64,000 nucleotides of DNA from JAJDTQ01 sp965204235 (lineage in GTDB: Bacteria; Desulfobacterota; Binatia; UBA9968; JAJDTQ01): the NCBI GenBank assembly GCA_965204235.1, contig OZ241979.1, forward strand, positions 3,782,001 through 3,846,000, in the 5' to 3' direction. Shown piece by piece: positions 35,970 through 44,278 of this stretch (the stretch's first letter is position 1; the number at the start of each line of letters is the position of its first letter). Below the pieces are notes generated by a model, which was not told where the DNA came from, did not search any database, and was given only the letters and a program-made list of their open reading frames with translations. The position numbers and the translations under genes were made by a program.

Positions 35970-38900
35970 ATGACGGTCCCGACCATATTCGATACCTGCC
36001 GCCCGCGGGAAGACGTTCTCAGGGGCGCCATTGCCGAAGCCGACTTCGCCGCGGACCTGGCCCAGGTGGTCGTGGGGAGGGGCAGCGGCGAATACCGCGA
36101 CCCGGTTCGCTTCTTCGCCAACACCTACCCCACGAGGGGGCTCAGGAACCTGCTCGCCAACGTGTGCCGGCGGCTGACCGGCAAGGGCGGCGAGGCCGCG
36201 GCGATCTTCCGGCTCGACACCTCCTACGGCGGCGGCAAGACCCACGGCCTCATCGCGCTGGTCCACGCGGCGCAGGGCATGGCCGGGGCGGCCAACGCGG
36301 GTGAGTTCGTCGATCCTGCGCTGCTCCCGCAAGGACCCGTCCGGGTCGCGGCCTTCGACGGCGAGAACGCGGACCCCGCCAACGGGCGGGCCATGGGCGA
36401 AGGCGTGCTGGCCTGTACCCCCTGGGGAGAGATGGCTTACGCCCTCGCCGGGCGGGAAGGGTACGAACGGGTCCGCACCAGCGACGAGCATCGGGTGGCG
36501 CCGGGCGCCGAAACCCTGCGGGAACTCTTCGGAGGCGAACCCACCCTGATCCTGCTCGACGAGCTCTCGGTCTATCTGCGCAAGGTGCGCTCGTTCGACG
36601 GCGCCCACGACCAGTTGACCGCGTTCCTGACCTCCCTGTTCAAGGCGGTGGAGGGAGCGCCCAACGCGGCCCTCGTCCATACCCTCGCCATCGGCAAGGA
36701 CGGACGCGCCGCGGATGCCTATACCGCGGAGAACCAGTTCATCGCCGACCGCCTGGCCGAAGCCGAGAGCGTCTCCGCGCGCAAGGCCACGCTGCTCAAC
36801 CCCACGGAAGAGGACGAGACCGCACAGGTGCTGCGCCGGCGCCTGTTCGAGGACATCGACGACTCCCGGGCCGCTTCGGTCATCGCGGCGTACCGCGAGC
36901 TTTGGAGCGCCGGCGGCGAGGCGCTGTCGGGCGACGCCGCGCGCCCCGAGACCGCCGAGGCGTTCCGCGCGAGCTACCCCCTGCATCCCGAGGTGCTGGG
37001 AACCTTGACGGCCAAGACCGCAACCCTCGGCAACTTCCAGCGCGTGCGCGGGATGCTGCGGCTGCTGGCCCGCACCATCGCCCATCTGTGGCAACGGCGG
37101 CCCGGGGACGCCGCCGCGATCCATCTCCACCACATGGACCCCGGCCACGAGCCCATCCGGCAGGAGATCGTCACCCGTCTCGGCCAGACCGCGTACCTGC
37201 CGGCCATCGCCAACGACATGGCGGGCGCGGACAAGAGGTCGCTGGCCGAGGAGATCGACGTCGAGCACCACCGCGGCCTGCCGCCCTACGCCGCCTATGC
37301 GGCGCGCACGATCTTCATGCATACCCTCGCGTTCAACGACCCTCTCAAGGGCCTGTCTCCCCACCAGTTGCGCTACTCGATGCTGGCCCCGGGCCTGGAC
37401 CTGAGCTTCGTCGAGGAGGCGCGCCGGAAGTTCGTCGCGGAATCCGCCTATCTCGACGACCGGCCCGGCGCGCCCATGCGCTTCCTGGCCGAAGCCAACC
37501 TGAGCCAGATCATCCGGCGCGAAGAGCAGCACGTGGACGCCGGCGAGACCCGCGCCCACCTGGACGACTGCATCCGCGGCATCTTCGGCGGAGGCGCGGG
37601 CGGCGCCTTCGAGTCCGTGCCGTTCCCGGGCGGCCCCTTTGACGTGCCCGACGAGGTGGGGGACGGCCGCCCCAGGCTGGTCGTGCTCGCCTATGACGGC
37701 GTGGCCATCGGCAGCGCGGTGGAGGGCGTTCCCGAGTTGATCGGACGCATCCACTCCCGCAAGGGATCGGAAGGCTCGGCGCTGCGGACGTTGCGCAACA
37801 ACCTGGTGTTCGTGGCCGCGGACGACGCCCGCAAGGAGGAGATGCGGCGCAAGTCCCAGCGGCGGCTGGCGTTGCAGGACCTGAAGAAGCCCGAGCGGCT
37901 GGTGGACCTCGCGGAGCACCAGCAGGACAAGATCCGCGAACTCGAAGCCCGTTCCGAGCAGGAGTTGGCCATCGCCGTCCAGCAGTGCTACCGCCACGTC
38001 TTCTACCCGTCTCGGAACCGCATCGGCGCGAGCGGCGTCGATCTGGCGCACTCCGCCATCGACGTGCAGTCGGCCTCGGACCGCCCCGGTTCGGGACAAC
38101 GACAGGTGGTGCGCGCCCTCCGCGACCTGTCGAAGCTCCGCCTGGCCGAGGACGAGCCGGACTCTCCCGCGTACGTGCGCGACCGCACGCCGCTTCGCAA
38201 GGGCCAGATCACGACCCTCGCGTTGCGCGACGAGTTCCGCCGGGACCCGGCGCTGCCCATCCTGGTGGGGGACGACATCTTCGTCCGCGGCGTCCTGCGC
38301 GGCATCGAGCGGGGAGAATACGTCTATCAGCGCGGCGACCTGCTGTGCGGCCCCGGCGATCCATTGGCCACCATCGTCGTCGATGAGCAGTCCGTGGTTT
38401 TCACCATGGCCTATGCCAGGAACAGCAGGATCTGGCCGCGACCGAAACCGGAGACGCCCACGGACCGGCCTGCCGCCGTCCCCGCGGGAAAGGGTGCGGA
38501 CCGGGAAAGGGACACGACGTATGTGACCCCTCCGGGGGACGGCGGCGGCAGGGTGGGAGAACCGCCTCCCGGCGACCTGTCGGCCGAAGGCCTGCTCCAG
38601 GAAGCCCTGGCCAGGCTTTGGGAACAGGCCCGCGCCCGGAACGTCGGGAAGATCGCCGTCCTGACCATCCGTCTGTTCGAGGCCGGGGACGCCTTTCGCC
38701 TGCTGGGAGCGGTGGGCGCCGTTTCCGGCGCGGACAAGCTCGTGACCCTCACCGGCGGTTACGAAACCCGTGACCGCGGCTCCTTCCAGTTGGACTTCCG
38801 GGGTCCGGTGTCGGACGCCCAGCCGGTGCGGGAGTTCCTCGAACCGCAGCTACGCGCTGCCGCCTCCCGGAGCATGGAGGTCGGCTTCGAACTGACCTTC

Positions 38901-39014
38901 ACCGAGGGGTTGTCCATGGAGGGCGACGCCCCGGAGAAGATGACCGAGCGGTTGGCGCGGTTCGCCAGCAGCGCCGCGTTCGTCACGGCTACGGCCAGAG
39001 AGGCGGGCATCTGA
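35970..39014 (+). CDS. DUF499 family ATPase of a phage-defence locus
   Basis: A 1014-residue ATP-binding protein of the DUF499 family, about the usual length. The nucleotide loop is the family form LDTSYGGGKTHGL (residues 82-94), and the acidic Walker B is LILLDELSVYLRK (DE at 197-198). FQRVRGMLRLLARTIAHLW near residue 350 and the SEILR-like middle part are typical. Residues 820-860 are a low-complexity Pro/Gly/Arg linker to a ~150-residue tail. DUF499 proteins occur beside DUF1156 methyltransferases and SNF2/PLD helicases in defence islands; their exact action is unknown, with DNA-dependent remodelling the usual guess. The DUF1156 and helicase partners are here too, but about 12 kb downstream. 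Confidence 0.88.
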   Translation: MTVPTIFDTCRPREDVLRGAIAEADFAADLAQVVVGRGSGEYRDPVRFFANTYPTRGLRNLLANVCRRLTGKGGEAAAIFRLDTSYGGGKTHGLIALVHAAQGMAGAANAGEFVDPALLPQGPVRVAAFDGENADPANGRAMGEGVLACTPWGEMAYALAGREGYERVRTSDEHRVAPGAETLRELFGGEPTLILLDELSVYLRKVRSFDGAHDQLTAFLTSLFKAVEGAPNAALVHTLAIGKDGRAADAYTAENQFIADRLAEAESVSARKATLLNPTEEDETAQVLRRRLFEDIDDSRAASVIAAYRELWSAGGEALSGDAARPETAEAFRASYPLHPEVLGTLTAKTATLGNFQRVRGMLRLLARTIAHLWQRRPGDAAAIHLHHMDPGHEPIRQEIVTRLGQTAYLPAIANDMAGADKRSLAEEIDVEHHRGLPPYAAYAARTIFMHTLAFNDPLKGLSPHQLRYSMLAPGLDLSFVEEARRKFVAESAYLDDRPGAPMRFLAEANLSQIIRREEQHVDAGETRAHLDDCIRGIFGGGAGGAFESVPFPGGPFDVPDEVGDGRPRLVVLAYDGVAIGSAVEGVPELIGRIHSRKGSEGSALRTLRNNLVFVAADDARKEEMRRKSQRRLALQDLKKPERLVDLAEHQQDKIRELEARSEQELAIAVQQCYRHVFYPSRNRIGASGVDLAHSAIDVQSASDRPGSGQRQVVRALRDLSKLRLAEDEPDSPAYVRDRTPLRKGQITTLALRDEFRRDPALPILVGDDIFVRGVLRGIERGEYVYQRGDLLCGPGDPLATIVVDEQSVVFTMAYARNSRIWPRPKPETPTDRPAAVPAGKGADRERDTTYVTPPGDGGGRVGEPPPGDLSAEGLLQEALARLWEQARARNVGKIAVLTIRLFEAGDAFRLLGAVGAVSGADKLVTLTGGYETRDRGSFQLDFRGPVSDAQPVREFLEPQLRAAASRSMEVGFELTFTEGLSMEGDAPEKMTERLARFASSAAFVTATAREAGI

Positions 39015-39508
39015 TGGCGCGCCTTATGCGGACCGCCCAGATCGACACGCCGGAATCGGCGCCCCGTTACGAGTTGCGGGTGCGGCGCCACGGTCCGGCG
39101 GACGCCGAATACGAGGTCTGGCAGATGCCCGCGGCCGCCACGCCGCAGGTGACTTCGGCGGTGCGCGTGGCCGGGCTTCGGGGCCGCAACCTCGAACTGG
39201 TGGAGCACCGGTTGCTGAAACGGCTGGCGCAGTCCGGCGTCAGGCTCGGTCCGGGCGCCGATTCCCGGAAACGCGGCTACGCCCTCGACGAGGACTCGGC
39301 GCTGACGCTGGGGCTGCTGTTCCGCACGCTGGCCCCCATGCGAAGCCGCGACAACATGCGTTCGGTGGCGGAAGGCATCGAGGCCATGGGACGCGAAGAG
39401 GCCGCCTACTGGCTCGGCATGGCCATGCACCGCAAGAACCCGCGCCGGGTGCTCACGGCGCTGCGCTTCCTGCTGACGGAGCCGAGGAGGAGGGGAGCCT
39501 TCTCGTGA
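39014..39508 (+). CDS. Small partner protein of the DUF499 ATPase (uncharacterised)
   Basis: A 164-residue protein whose ATG shares one base with the DUF499 stop (TGATG), so it is translated with it. The first half (PRYELRVRRHGPADAEYEVW) reads as beta strands; the second half (about 85-164) is helical with many Arg and Met (LAPMRSRDNMRSVAEGIEAM, then GREEAAYWLGMAMHRKNPRR). Proteins of this size follow DUF499 genes in related loci; I know no assigned function. Basic charge and position suggest a protein-protein or DNA-contacting helper. Confidence 0.65.
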   Translation: MARLMRTAQIDTPESAPRYELRVRRHGPADAEYEVWQMPAAATPQVTSAVRVAGLRGRNLELVEHRLLKRLAQSGVRLGPGADSRKRGYALDEDSALTLGLLFRTLAPMRSRDNMRSVAEGIEAMGREEAAYWLGMAMHRKNPRRVLTALRFLLTEPRRRGAFS

Positions 39509-39556
39509 AGGCGCGTCGAACCCCGTCGTTCCTCTTCTCCTGCCGTTCAGACCCTC

Positions 39557-39586
39557 CCCCGTCATTCCCGCGAAAGCGGGAATCCA
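39557..39586. repeat. REP-like hairpin
   Basis: The sequence CCGTCATTCCCGCGAAAGCG, continuing GGAATCC, contains the palindrome ATTCCCGC-GAAA-GCGGGAAT. Elements of exactly this type are widespread between genes in Proteobacteria. It follows the end of the DUF499 partner gene by about 50 bases. Confidence 0.8.
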
Positions 39587-39638
39587 TGCGGCATCCGCAG
39601 GCATGAGGAGAAACCCAACATCGAGGAGGCAACCAACC

Positions 39639-39833
39639 ATGAAGCTGGATCTCTACAGCAGGGTCGTGTTGACGGTCATCGCGCTTGCGCTGTGCGTCCT
39701 CGTCTTCCAGAACGTGGACTCGGTATCCGCCAAGTCCGAGACCTGTGGCAACAGGTCGTTCAATCCCTGCCACGTGACGGTCCAGGACATGTCGTACCAT
39801 CTCCTGGACAAACTCGGGCGTCTCGGAAAGTGA
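39639..39833 (+). CDS. Small single-span membrane or exported protein (64 residues)
   Basis: It starts MKLDLYSRVVLTVIALALCV, a membrane span or signal anchor (about residues 8-24), followed by a short outer part with two cysteines (SETCGNRSFNPCHV) that could form a disulfide, and an amphipathic end. GAGGAGG lies 9 bases before the ATG, so translation is likely. I cannot name a family, though short single-span proteins of this kind recur beside defence genes. It sits alone between the DUF499 pair and the ATPase cassette. Confidence 0.6.
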   Translation: MKLDLYSRVVLTVIALALCVLVFQNVDSVSAKSETCGNRSFNPCHVTVQDMSYHLLDKLGRLGK

Positions 39834-39924
39834 ACTCGTCCACGTGGAAAGGGCCGGGACCATGAAACCGAGGGCGTCGCGGGAACGGAGGGAACAGCGT
39901 GACGGGCGGGGGTTGCCGGGAGGG

Positions 39925-39981
39925 TTGACATCGCCTCGGTAATTTGCCAACAATTCCGTTGCCAACAATCCAATTGTCAAC
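39925..39981 (+). promoter_or_regulatory. Promoter with direct-repeat operator before the ATPase cassette
   Basis: TTGACA (39925-39930) with a weak -10, AACAAT, after 18 bases. TTGCCAACAAT is repeated exactly at 39944-39954 and 39959-39969 (15-base period), and a related inverted piece, AATTGTCAAC, follows at 39972-39981. Repeats over and just after the -10 box suggest a repressor site. The next gene starts at 40000. Confidence 0.45.
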
Positions 39982-39999
39982 GAGGTTGATGGAAATACC

Positions 40000-40347
40000 A
40001 TGGAGGCGCTAAGGAAGGCAGGCGGCAACTGGGTCGAGGGGGATCGCTTCTTCGACCGGGAGGCCGAGATCGAGGCTCTTGCGGAGCGGGTTCGGGAGGG
40101 GGTCCGCCGCGGCCTGGACCGAGAAGTCCGGCAGCGTGAGTCTCTCGCGGGCAAGCTCATGGCCGATCCGCCCCTGGTCGAAGACGTGATCCACGTGCTG
40201 GAGCACGATGGGTATCTGGCCAGGCAGGGCGACGGTTACCGCTTCGTATCGGGGCTGCTCGAAGACTGGTGGCGCGTCCGGTACGGCCGGTTCGGCGCTT
40301 CGTCCGCCTCGCCCGGGGCAGGACCTGCCCGGAGCGCCAGACGATGA
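40000..40347 (+). pseudogene. AAA ATPase gene with its ATPase core deleted
   Basis: An open frame of 115 codons that joins two ends of a larger protein. Residues 9-33 (GNWVEGDRFFDREAEIEALA) are the usual N-terminus that precedes the P-loop in a family of AAA ATPases of about 390 residues. Residues 65-97 (LVEDVIHVLEHDGYLARQ, then GYRFVSGLLEDWWRVRYG) are the C-terminal winged helix of the same family. No Walker A or B remains, so some 270-280 codons are missing, in frame. The stop still overlaps the next ATPase start (ATGA), so translation through it may be what is kept. I list it as a pseudogene; a shortened regulator is possible. Confidence 0.65.
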
Positions 40348-41918
40348 CCGCGGCCGCCCCCCCGAAGGCCCGGAAGTACAACCCGGGGTTCCTCACCGAC
40401 GACGAATTGGTAGCCTCGTTCTGTGTGCGCACGAACGAATTCGACTCCGTCGTCGAGACGCTGCGCGAATGCACCGGAAGCTCGAACCCGCATCAGATCG
40501 TAATCGGACCGCGCGGCAGCGGCAAGACGAGCCTGCTCCTGCGGGTCGCCGCGGAGGTGCGCCGGGACACTGCGCTGTCGTCCGGCTTCTTCCCCATCGT
40601 CTTTGCGGAGGAGAGCTACGAGGTGGCCACCGCGGGGGAGTTCTGGCTGGAATGCCTGTCCCGTCTGGCGGATCAGGCACCGCAGAGGGAAGGCGGCCCC
40701 GACCTGCGTCTGACCTTCAAGGACCTGCGCAACCTTCGCGACGACCGGACCCTTGGCGAACGCTGCCTCGGTTCTCTGCTGGACTTCTCGGACGGGGAGG
40801 GCAAGCGACTGGTGCTGGTCGTGGAGAACCTGAACATGATGTTCGGGGACATGACGGACTCCGAGGCGGGATGGCGGCTGCGCAAGACCCTCCAGACCGA
40901 GCCGCGGATCATCCTGCTGGCCAGCGCAACCAGCCATTTCGACGAGATCGACCGTCCGGACCGCGCCCTGTACGACCTTTTTCGGATCCTCACCCTGCGT
41001 CCTCTCGATACGGACGAATGCACCGTCCTGTGGGAAAGGGTGTCTGGCCAGCACCGCCCGCACGACACGATTCGTTCGCTGGAGATCCTCACCGGCGGCA
41101 GCCCGCGCCTGCTCGCCATCGTGGCCCGTTTCGGTGGGGAGTTGTCCTTCCGTGATCTCATGGATGACTTGCTCGACTTGGTGGACGACCACACGGAGTA
41201 CTTCAGAAGCCACATCGACTCGCTCCCGGCCCAGGAACGGCGTGTCTATCTCGCGCTCGCGGAGCTATGGAGGCCGGCGACCACAAAGGAAATCGCGGAC
41301 AGGTCCCGGGTGGAGACGAGCAAGTGCAGCGCCCACCTCGCCCGCCTCATCGAGCGGGGCGTCGTTCAGGTGGCGGGCGGCACCGCCCGGCGCAAGCAGT
41401 ACTACCTGACCGAGCGCCTGTACAACATCTACTACCTGTTGCGGCGCAACCGCGAACCAGACCGCCTGATCGAAGCCCTCATCCGCTTCATGGCGTCGTA
41501 CTACTCGCCGTCCCTCGCAGGCGGCGATCCATCTACCCGTGAACAGGACGTCGAGGCAATTCCTGCAATCCTGCCAAAGCTTGCCGCGCCTTCGAGGGAG
41601 AACCTGGAGGCTTTGATGGAGTTCAGCCTCGACTTCGGGCCGGCGCGAATGTCGGAACTGATCCAGGCGTCGCCTGCGGCGGATTTTCTGTTGCCCTTCA
41701 GGACAGCGTTGGAATGGGAAATGGGGCTTGAGCCTCGGGTTGCGCGGGAGGTCGAGGAAGTGGCTGAGGACGTCCGGCGGGAACTGGCGAAGCTGAGGGA
41801 AGCTCGGGCCCTTGGCATCGAGAGCGTCCGTGATAACATGGAGGCTGCGGCCGAGGGCTGTCGAAACCATGGGTCAAGAGAAGCCCGCTCACCGGCTCGG
41901 AAGGCGCCCGTGCCATAA
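40344..41918 (+). CDS. AAA ATPase with winged helix, second gene of an ATPase pair
   Basis: A 524-residue protein. Walker A is GPRGSGKTS (55-63); the Walker B-like strand is KRLVLVVENLNMMFGD, with Asn after Glu as in some STAND ATPases; ILLASATSHFDEI is the sensor strand. Residues about 310-375 (TTKEIADRSRVETSKCSAHL, then IERGVVQ) are a winged helix that may bind DNA. The tail ends in EVEEVAEDVRRELAKLREAR. The ATG at 40344 overlaps the stop of the gutted ATPase gene. Pairs of these two ATPases occur together in other genomes, which suggests a two-part system; here the first part is lost. A piece of a paralogue of its tail is found at 46729. Confidence 0.8.
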   Translation: MTAAAPPKARKYNPGFLTDDELVASFCVRTNEFDSVVETLRECTGSSNPHQIVIGPRGSGKTSLLLRVAAEVRRDTALSSGFFPIVFAEESYEVATAGEFWLECLSRLADQAPQREGGPDLRLTFKDLRNLRDDRTLGERCLGSLLDFSDGEGKRLVLVVENLNMMFGDMTDSEAGWRLRKTLQTEPRIILLASATSHFDEIDRPDRALYDLFRILTLRPLDTDECTVLWERVSGQHRPHDTIRSLEILTGGSPRLLAIVARFGGELSFRDLMDDLLDLVDDHTEYFRSHIDSLPAQERRVYLALAELWRPATTKEIADRSRVETSKCSAHLARLIERGVVQVAGGTARRKQYYLTERLYNIYYLLRRNREPDRLIEALIRFMASYYSPSLAGGDPSTREQDVEAIPAILPKLAAPSRENLEALMEFSLDFGPARMSELIQASPAADFLLPFRTALEWEMGLEPRVAREVEEVAEDVRRELAKLREARALGIESVRDNMEAAAEGCRNHGSREARSPARKAPVP

Positions 41919-42036
41919 GCGTCTCTACCGGAAGCAGGCAATTCTGCATGTTCTGTTGGCTTGGTCGTCGAGGGAGTAGGGCGGTAGCCGAGCGTATGAC
42001 GGCGGGGAAGAACGTGTAGTGGTATGGAGCGATAGC

Positions 42037-43140
42037 ATGATGGAAACCCTGCAACCCGAGTTTCAGGTCGAAGAACCCGAAGGTCTGGATTACGATGGTG
42101 GTTCGTGGGGCGAGTATCCCATCGACGACCTGCTGATTCGACACGAGAACCGGACGATCCATGACGTCATTCGGCGGATCGACCAGAACAGTTACGTCAT
42201 GGATCCCGACTTCCAGCGCGATTTCATTTGGCCGGAGGACAAGCAGAGCAAGCTTGTCGAATCGGTCATCATGCGCATCCCCCTGCCGGTGTTCTACGTG
42301 GCGGAAGACGACCTGGGCAGGATGGTCGTCGTGGACGGATTGCAGCGCCTGTCCACCTTTCGCCGCTTCGTGAAAGATGAATTGCGCCTTCACCTTCCCG
42401 ATCGAAAGGAACTCGATGGCAAACGTTTCTCGGATCTCTCGTCCAAGCTTCAGAACCGCGTCGAAGATTGCAACCTTATCTTTTATATCATCGATTCGAA
42501 AGCGCCGGAGCGCGCCCGTCTCGACATCTTCGAGAGGGTGAACAGCGGTGAGCCATTGACCAGGCAACAGATGCGTAACAGCCTGTTCATGGGAAAGGCT
42601 ACTCGTTTTCTCAAGAATGAATCGAAGACGGAGATTTTCCTGACCGCGACAGGCAGCAGCCTGGATGCGAAGAAGATGAGGGATCGGGAGTTCGTCAACC
42701 GCTTCTGTGCCTTCCAACTCCTTGATCTCGCGGAATATCGTGGCGACATGGATAATTTCCTCGCGGAATGCCTGCGCAAGATGAACGGAATGGCGGACGA
42801 TGAGTTGTCGTCGTTGTCCGAAGAATTTCGGAGAGGCCTCGCCAACAACTTCGCGCTGTTCGATCAGCATGCATTCAGAAAGCATGCCCCGGGGCAAGAC
42901 CGGCGCGGCGTCCTCAATGCGTCGTTCTGGGACGTGATGTCCACTGGCCTGTCCCGCTACACCGAGGAACGGGTCAAGGTGTGCGCCGATCCTCTTCGCG
43001 AATCCGTATACCGGCTTCTCGGCGACGAAGATTTCAACATCTCGATCACCTATGGCCCAAACGACGCCAGGAAGGTACGGCATCGGTTCCAAATGACCTG
43101 GCAGAAATTCGAGGAGATACTGGGTGTTCAGGCGAATTGA
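42037..43140 (+). CDS. DUF262 protein (ParB-like/GmrS-like N-domain) without nuclease domain
   Basis: A 367-residue protein. Residues 25-215 are the DUF262 fold, with DPDFQRDFIW (57-66) and the hallmark VVDGLQRLST (98-107, usually DGQQR). GmrSD-type enzymes combine DUF262 (nucleotide-dependent) with a DUF1524 HNH nuclease; no HNH motif is visible in the second half, so nuclease action would have to come from elsewhere. The ATG at 42037 has GGAG 7 bases before it and is preferred to a GTG at 42019. It overlaps the next ATPase gene by 17 bases. Codon use is less G+C-rich than in the flanks, a sign of separate acquisition. Confidence 0.85.
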   Translation: MMETLQPEFQVEEPEGLDYDGGSWGEYPIDDLLIRHENRTIHDVIRRIDQNSYVMDPDFQRDFIWPEDKQSKLVESVIMRIPLPVFYVAEDDLGRMVVVDGLQRLSTFRRFVKDELRLHLPDRKELDGKRFSDLSSKLQNRVEDCNLIFYIIDSKAPERARLDIFERVNSGEPLTRQQMRNSLFMGKATRFLKNESKTEIFLTATGSSLDAKKMRDREFVNRFCAFQLLDLAEYRGDMDNFLAECLRKMNGMADDELSSLSEEFRRGLANNFALFDQHAFRKHAPGQDRRGVLNASFWDVMSTGLSRYTEERVKVCADPLRESVYRLLGDEDFNISITYGPNDARKVRHRFQMTWQKFEEILGVQAN

Positions 43141-44278
43141 TCTTCGACACTTCAAGTGCTTCACTCTGTTGAAGTTGCCGCTTTGTCCACTGACCCTGCT
43201 TTCCGGCGCCAATGCCTCCGGGAAGTCGTCGGTGCTCCAGGCGCTGGCTCTCCTGCATCAGTCGATGCGGGAGGATGAATGGGCGGGGCGTCTGATGCTC
43301 AATGGCGGCGCCGTTCGCCTTGGCGCGGTGTCCGACGTCATCGACCAGACTCACGGACGCCGCTCCATTGGGATTACTCTGCTGGATGACGAACACGAGT
43401 TTCAATGGGAATTCGTGGGCGGACGCACCGAGATGTACATGGAAGTGGCGCGGCTTCGCCTCGATGACGTCGAGGAATACAAACCGGAGGTATTATATCA
43501 CTTGTTGCCGTTGTCGCAAGGCAAAGACGTATGGTTCGGTCCGTCTATAGATCGTCTATGCGGGCTCACCTACCTCACCGCCGAACGGGTGGGACCGCGC
43601 GAGATCTATCCGTTGGAGGATCTCCGGTCCGCGCCTGTGGTCGGCCCGAAAGGAGAACATGCGGCCAGCATCCTGTACTCCGGTAGTGACACTCCCGTTC
43701 TCGAAGGATTGATCATCGAGGATGTCCCGCCGACCCGGTTGCGTCAGGTCGGAGCGTACATGAAGCGGTTTTTTCCAGGCTGCGAGTTGACCGTCGGGAG
43801 GGTCCCGCAAGCGAACGCGGTGACGTTGGGGCTGCGGACGTCGAAAGGCATGGAGTTCCACCGTCCAATCCATACAGGCTTCGGATTGACGCAGGTATTG
43901 CCGGTAGTGGTAGCGGCCTTGTCGGCAAGCAAAGACGACCTGCTGTTGATCGAAAACCCGGAAGTGCATCTCCACCCGGCCGGGCAAGCCGTGATGGGCG
44001 CGTTCCTGGCCAAAGTCGCGGTTGCCGGAGTGCAGGTCATCCTCGAGACGCACAGCGACCACGTGTTGAACGGCATTCGGCGGGCCGTGAAGGATGGCGT
44101 TCTTCTTCCCGAAGACGTTGCTCTCCACTTCTTCCGCCTGCGGTGGGAGGAGGAGTCGGACGGCGCCGCGCAGGTCCAAACCCCGATCCTGGACCGGGAC
44201 GGCAACGTCGATACATGGCCGGAGGGCTTCTTCGACCAGTTCGACAAGGACATGGACTACTTTGCCGACTGGTGTTGA
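43124..44278 (+). CDS. DUF3696-type AAA/ABC-like ATPase
   Basis: A 384-residue SMC/OLD-like ATPase. Walker A is GANASGKSS (28-36) followed by the Q-loop Gln39; the Walker B is LLLIENPEVHLHPAGQ, followed by the H-switch VILETHSDHVLNGIRR, all typical of DUF3696 proteins. GFGLTQVLPVVVAAL takes the place of the ABC signature. No TOPRIM domain follows, so it is not a full OLD nuclease. It uses a GTG start with GAGGAG upstream, inside the end of the DUF262 gene, and its own end overlaps the next gene by 17 bases: the three act as one translational unit. Confidence 0.85.
   Translation: MFRRIDLRHFKCFTLLKLPLCPLTLLSGANASGKSSVLQALALLHQSMREDEWAGRLMLNGGAVRLGAVSDVIDQTHGRRSIGITLLDDEHEFQWEFVGGRTEMYMEVARLRLDDVEEYKPEVLYHLLPLSQGKDVWFGPSIDRLCGLTYLTAERVGPREIYPLEDLRSAPVVGPKGEHAASILYSGSDTPVLEGLIIEDVPPTRLRQVGAYMKRFFPGCELTVGRVPQANAVTLGLRTSKGMEFHRPIHTGFGLTQVLPVVVAALSASKDDLLLIENPEVHLHPAGQAVMGAFLAKVAVAGVQVILETHSDHVLNGIRRAVKDGVLLPEDVALHFFRLRWEEESDGAAQVQTPILDRDGNVDTWPEGFFDQFDKDMDYFADWC

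Noticed and set aside
42037..43140. A complete GmrSD-type modification-dependent endonuclease
   Set aside because: The DUF262 half is clear but I see no HNH (DUF1524) motif in the C-terminal part.
43124..44278. OLD-family nuclease
   Set aside because: ATPase motifs fit but no TOPRIM domain follows; the length is that of a DUF3696-type ATPase alone.
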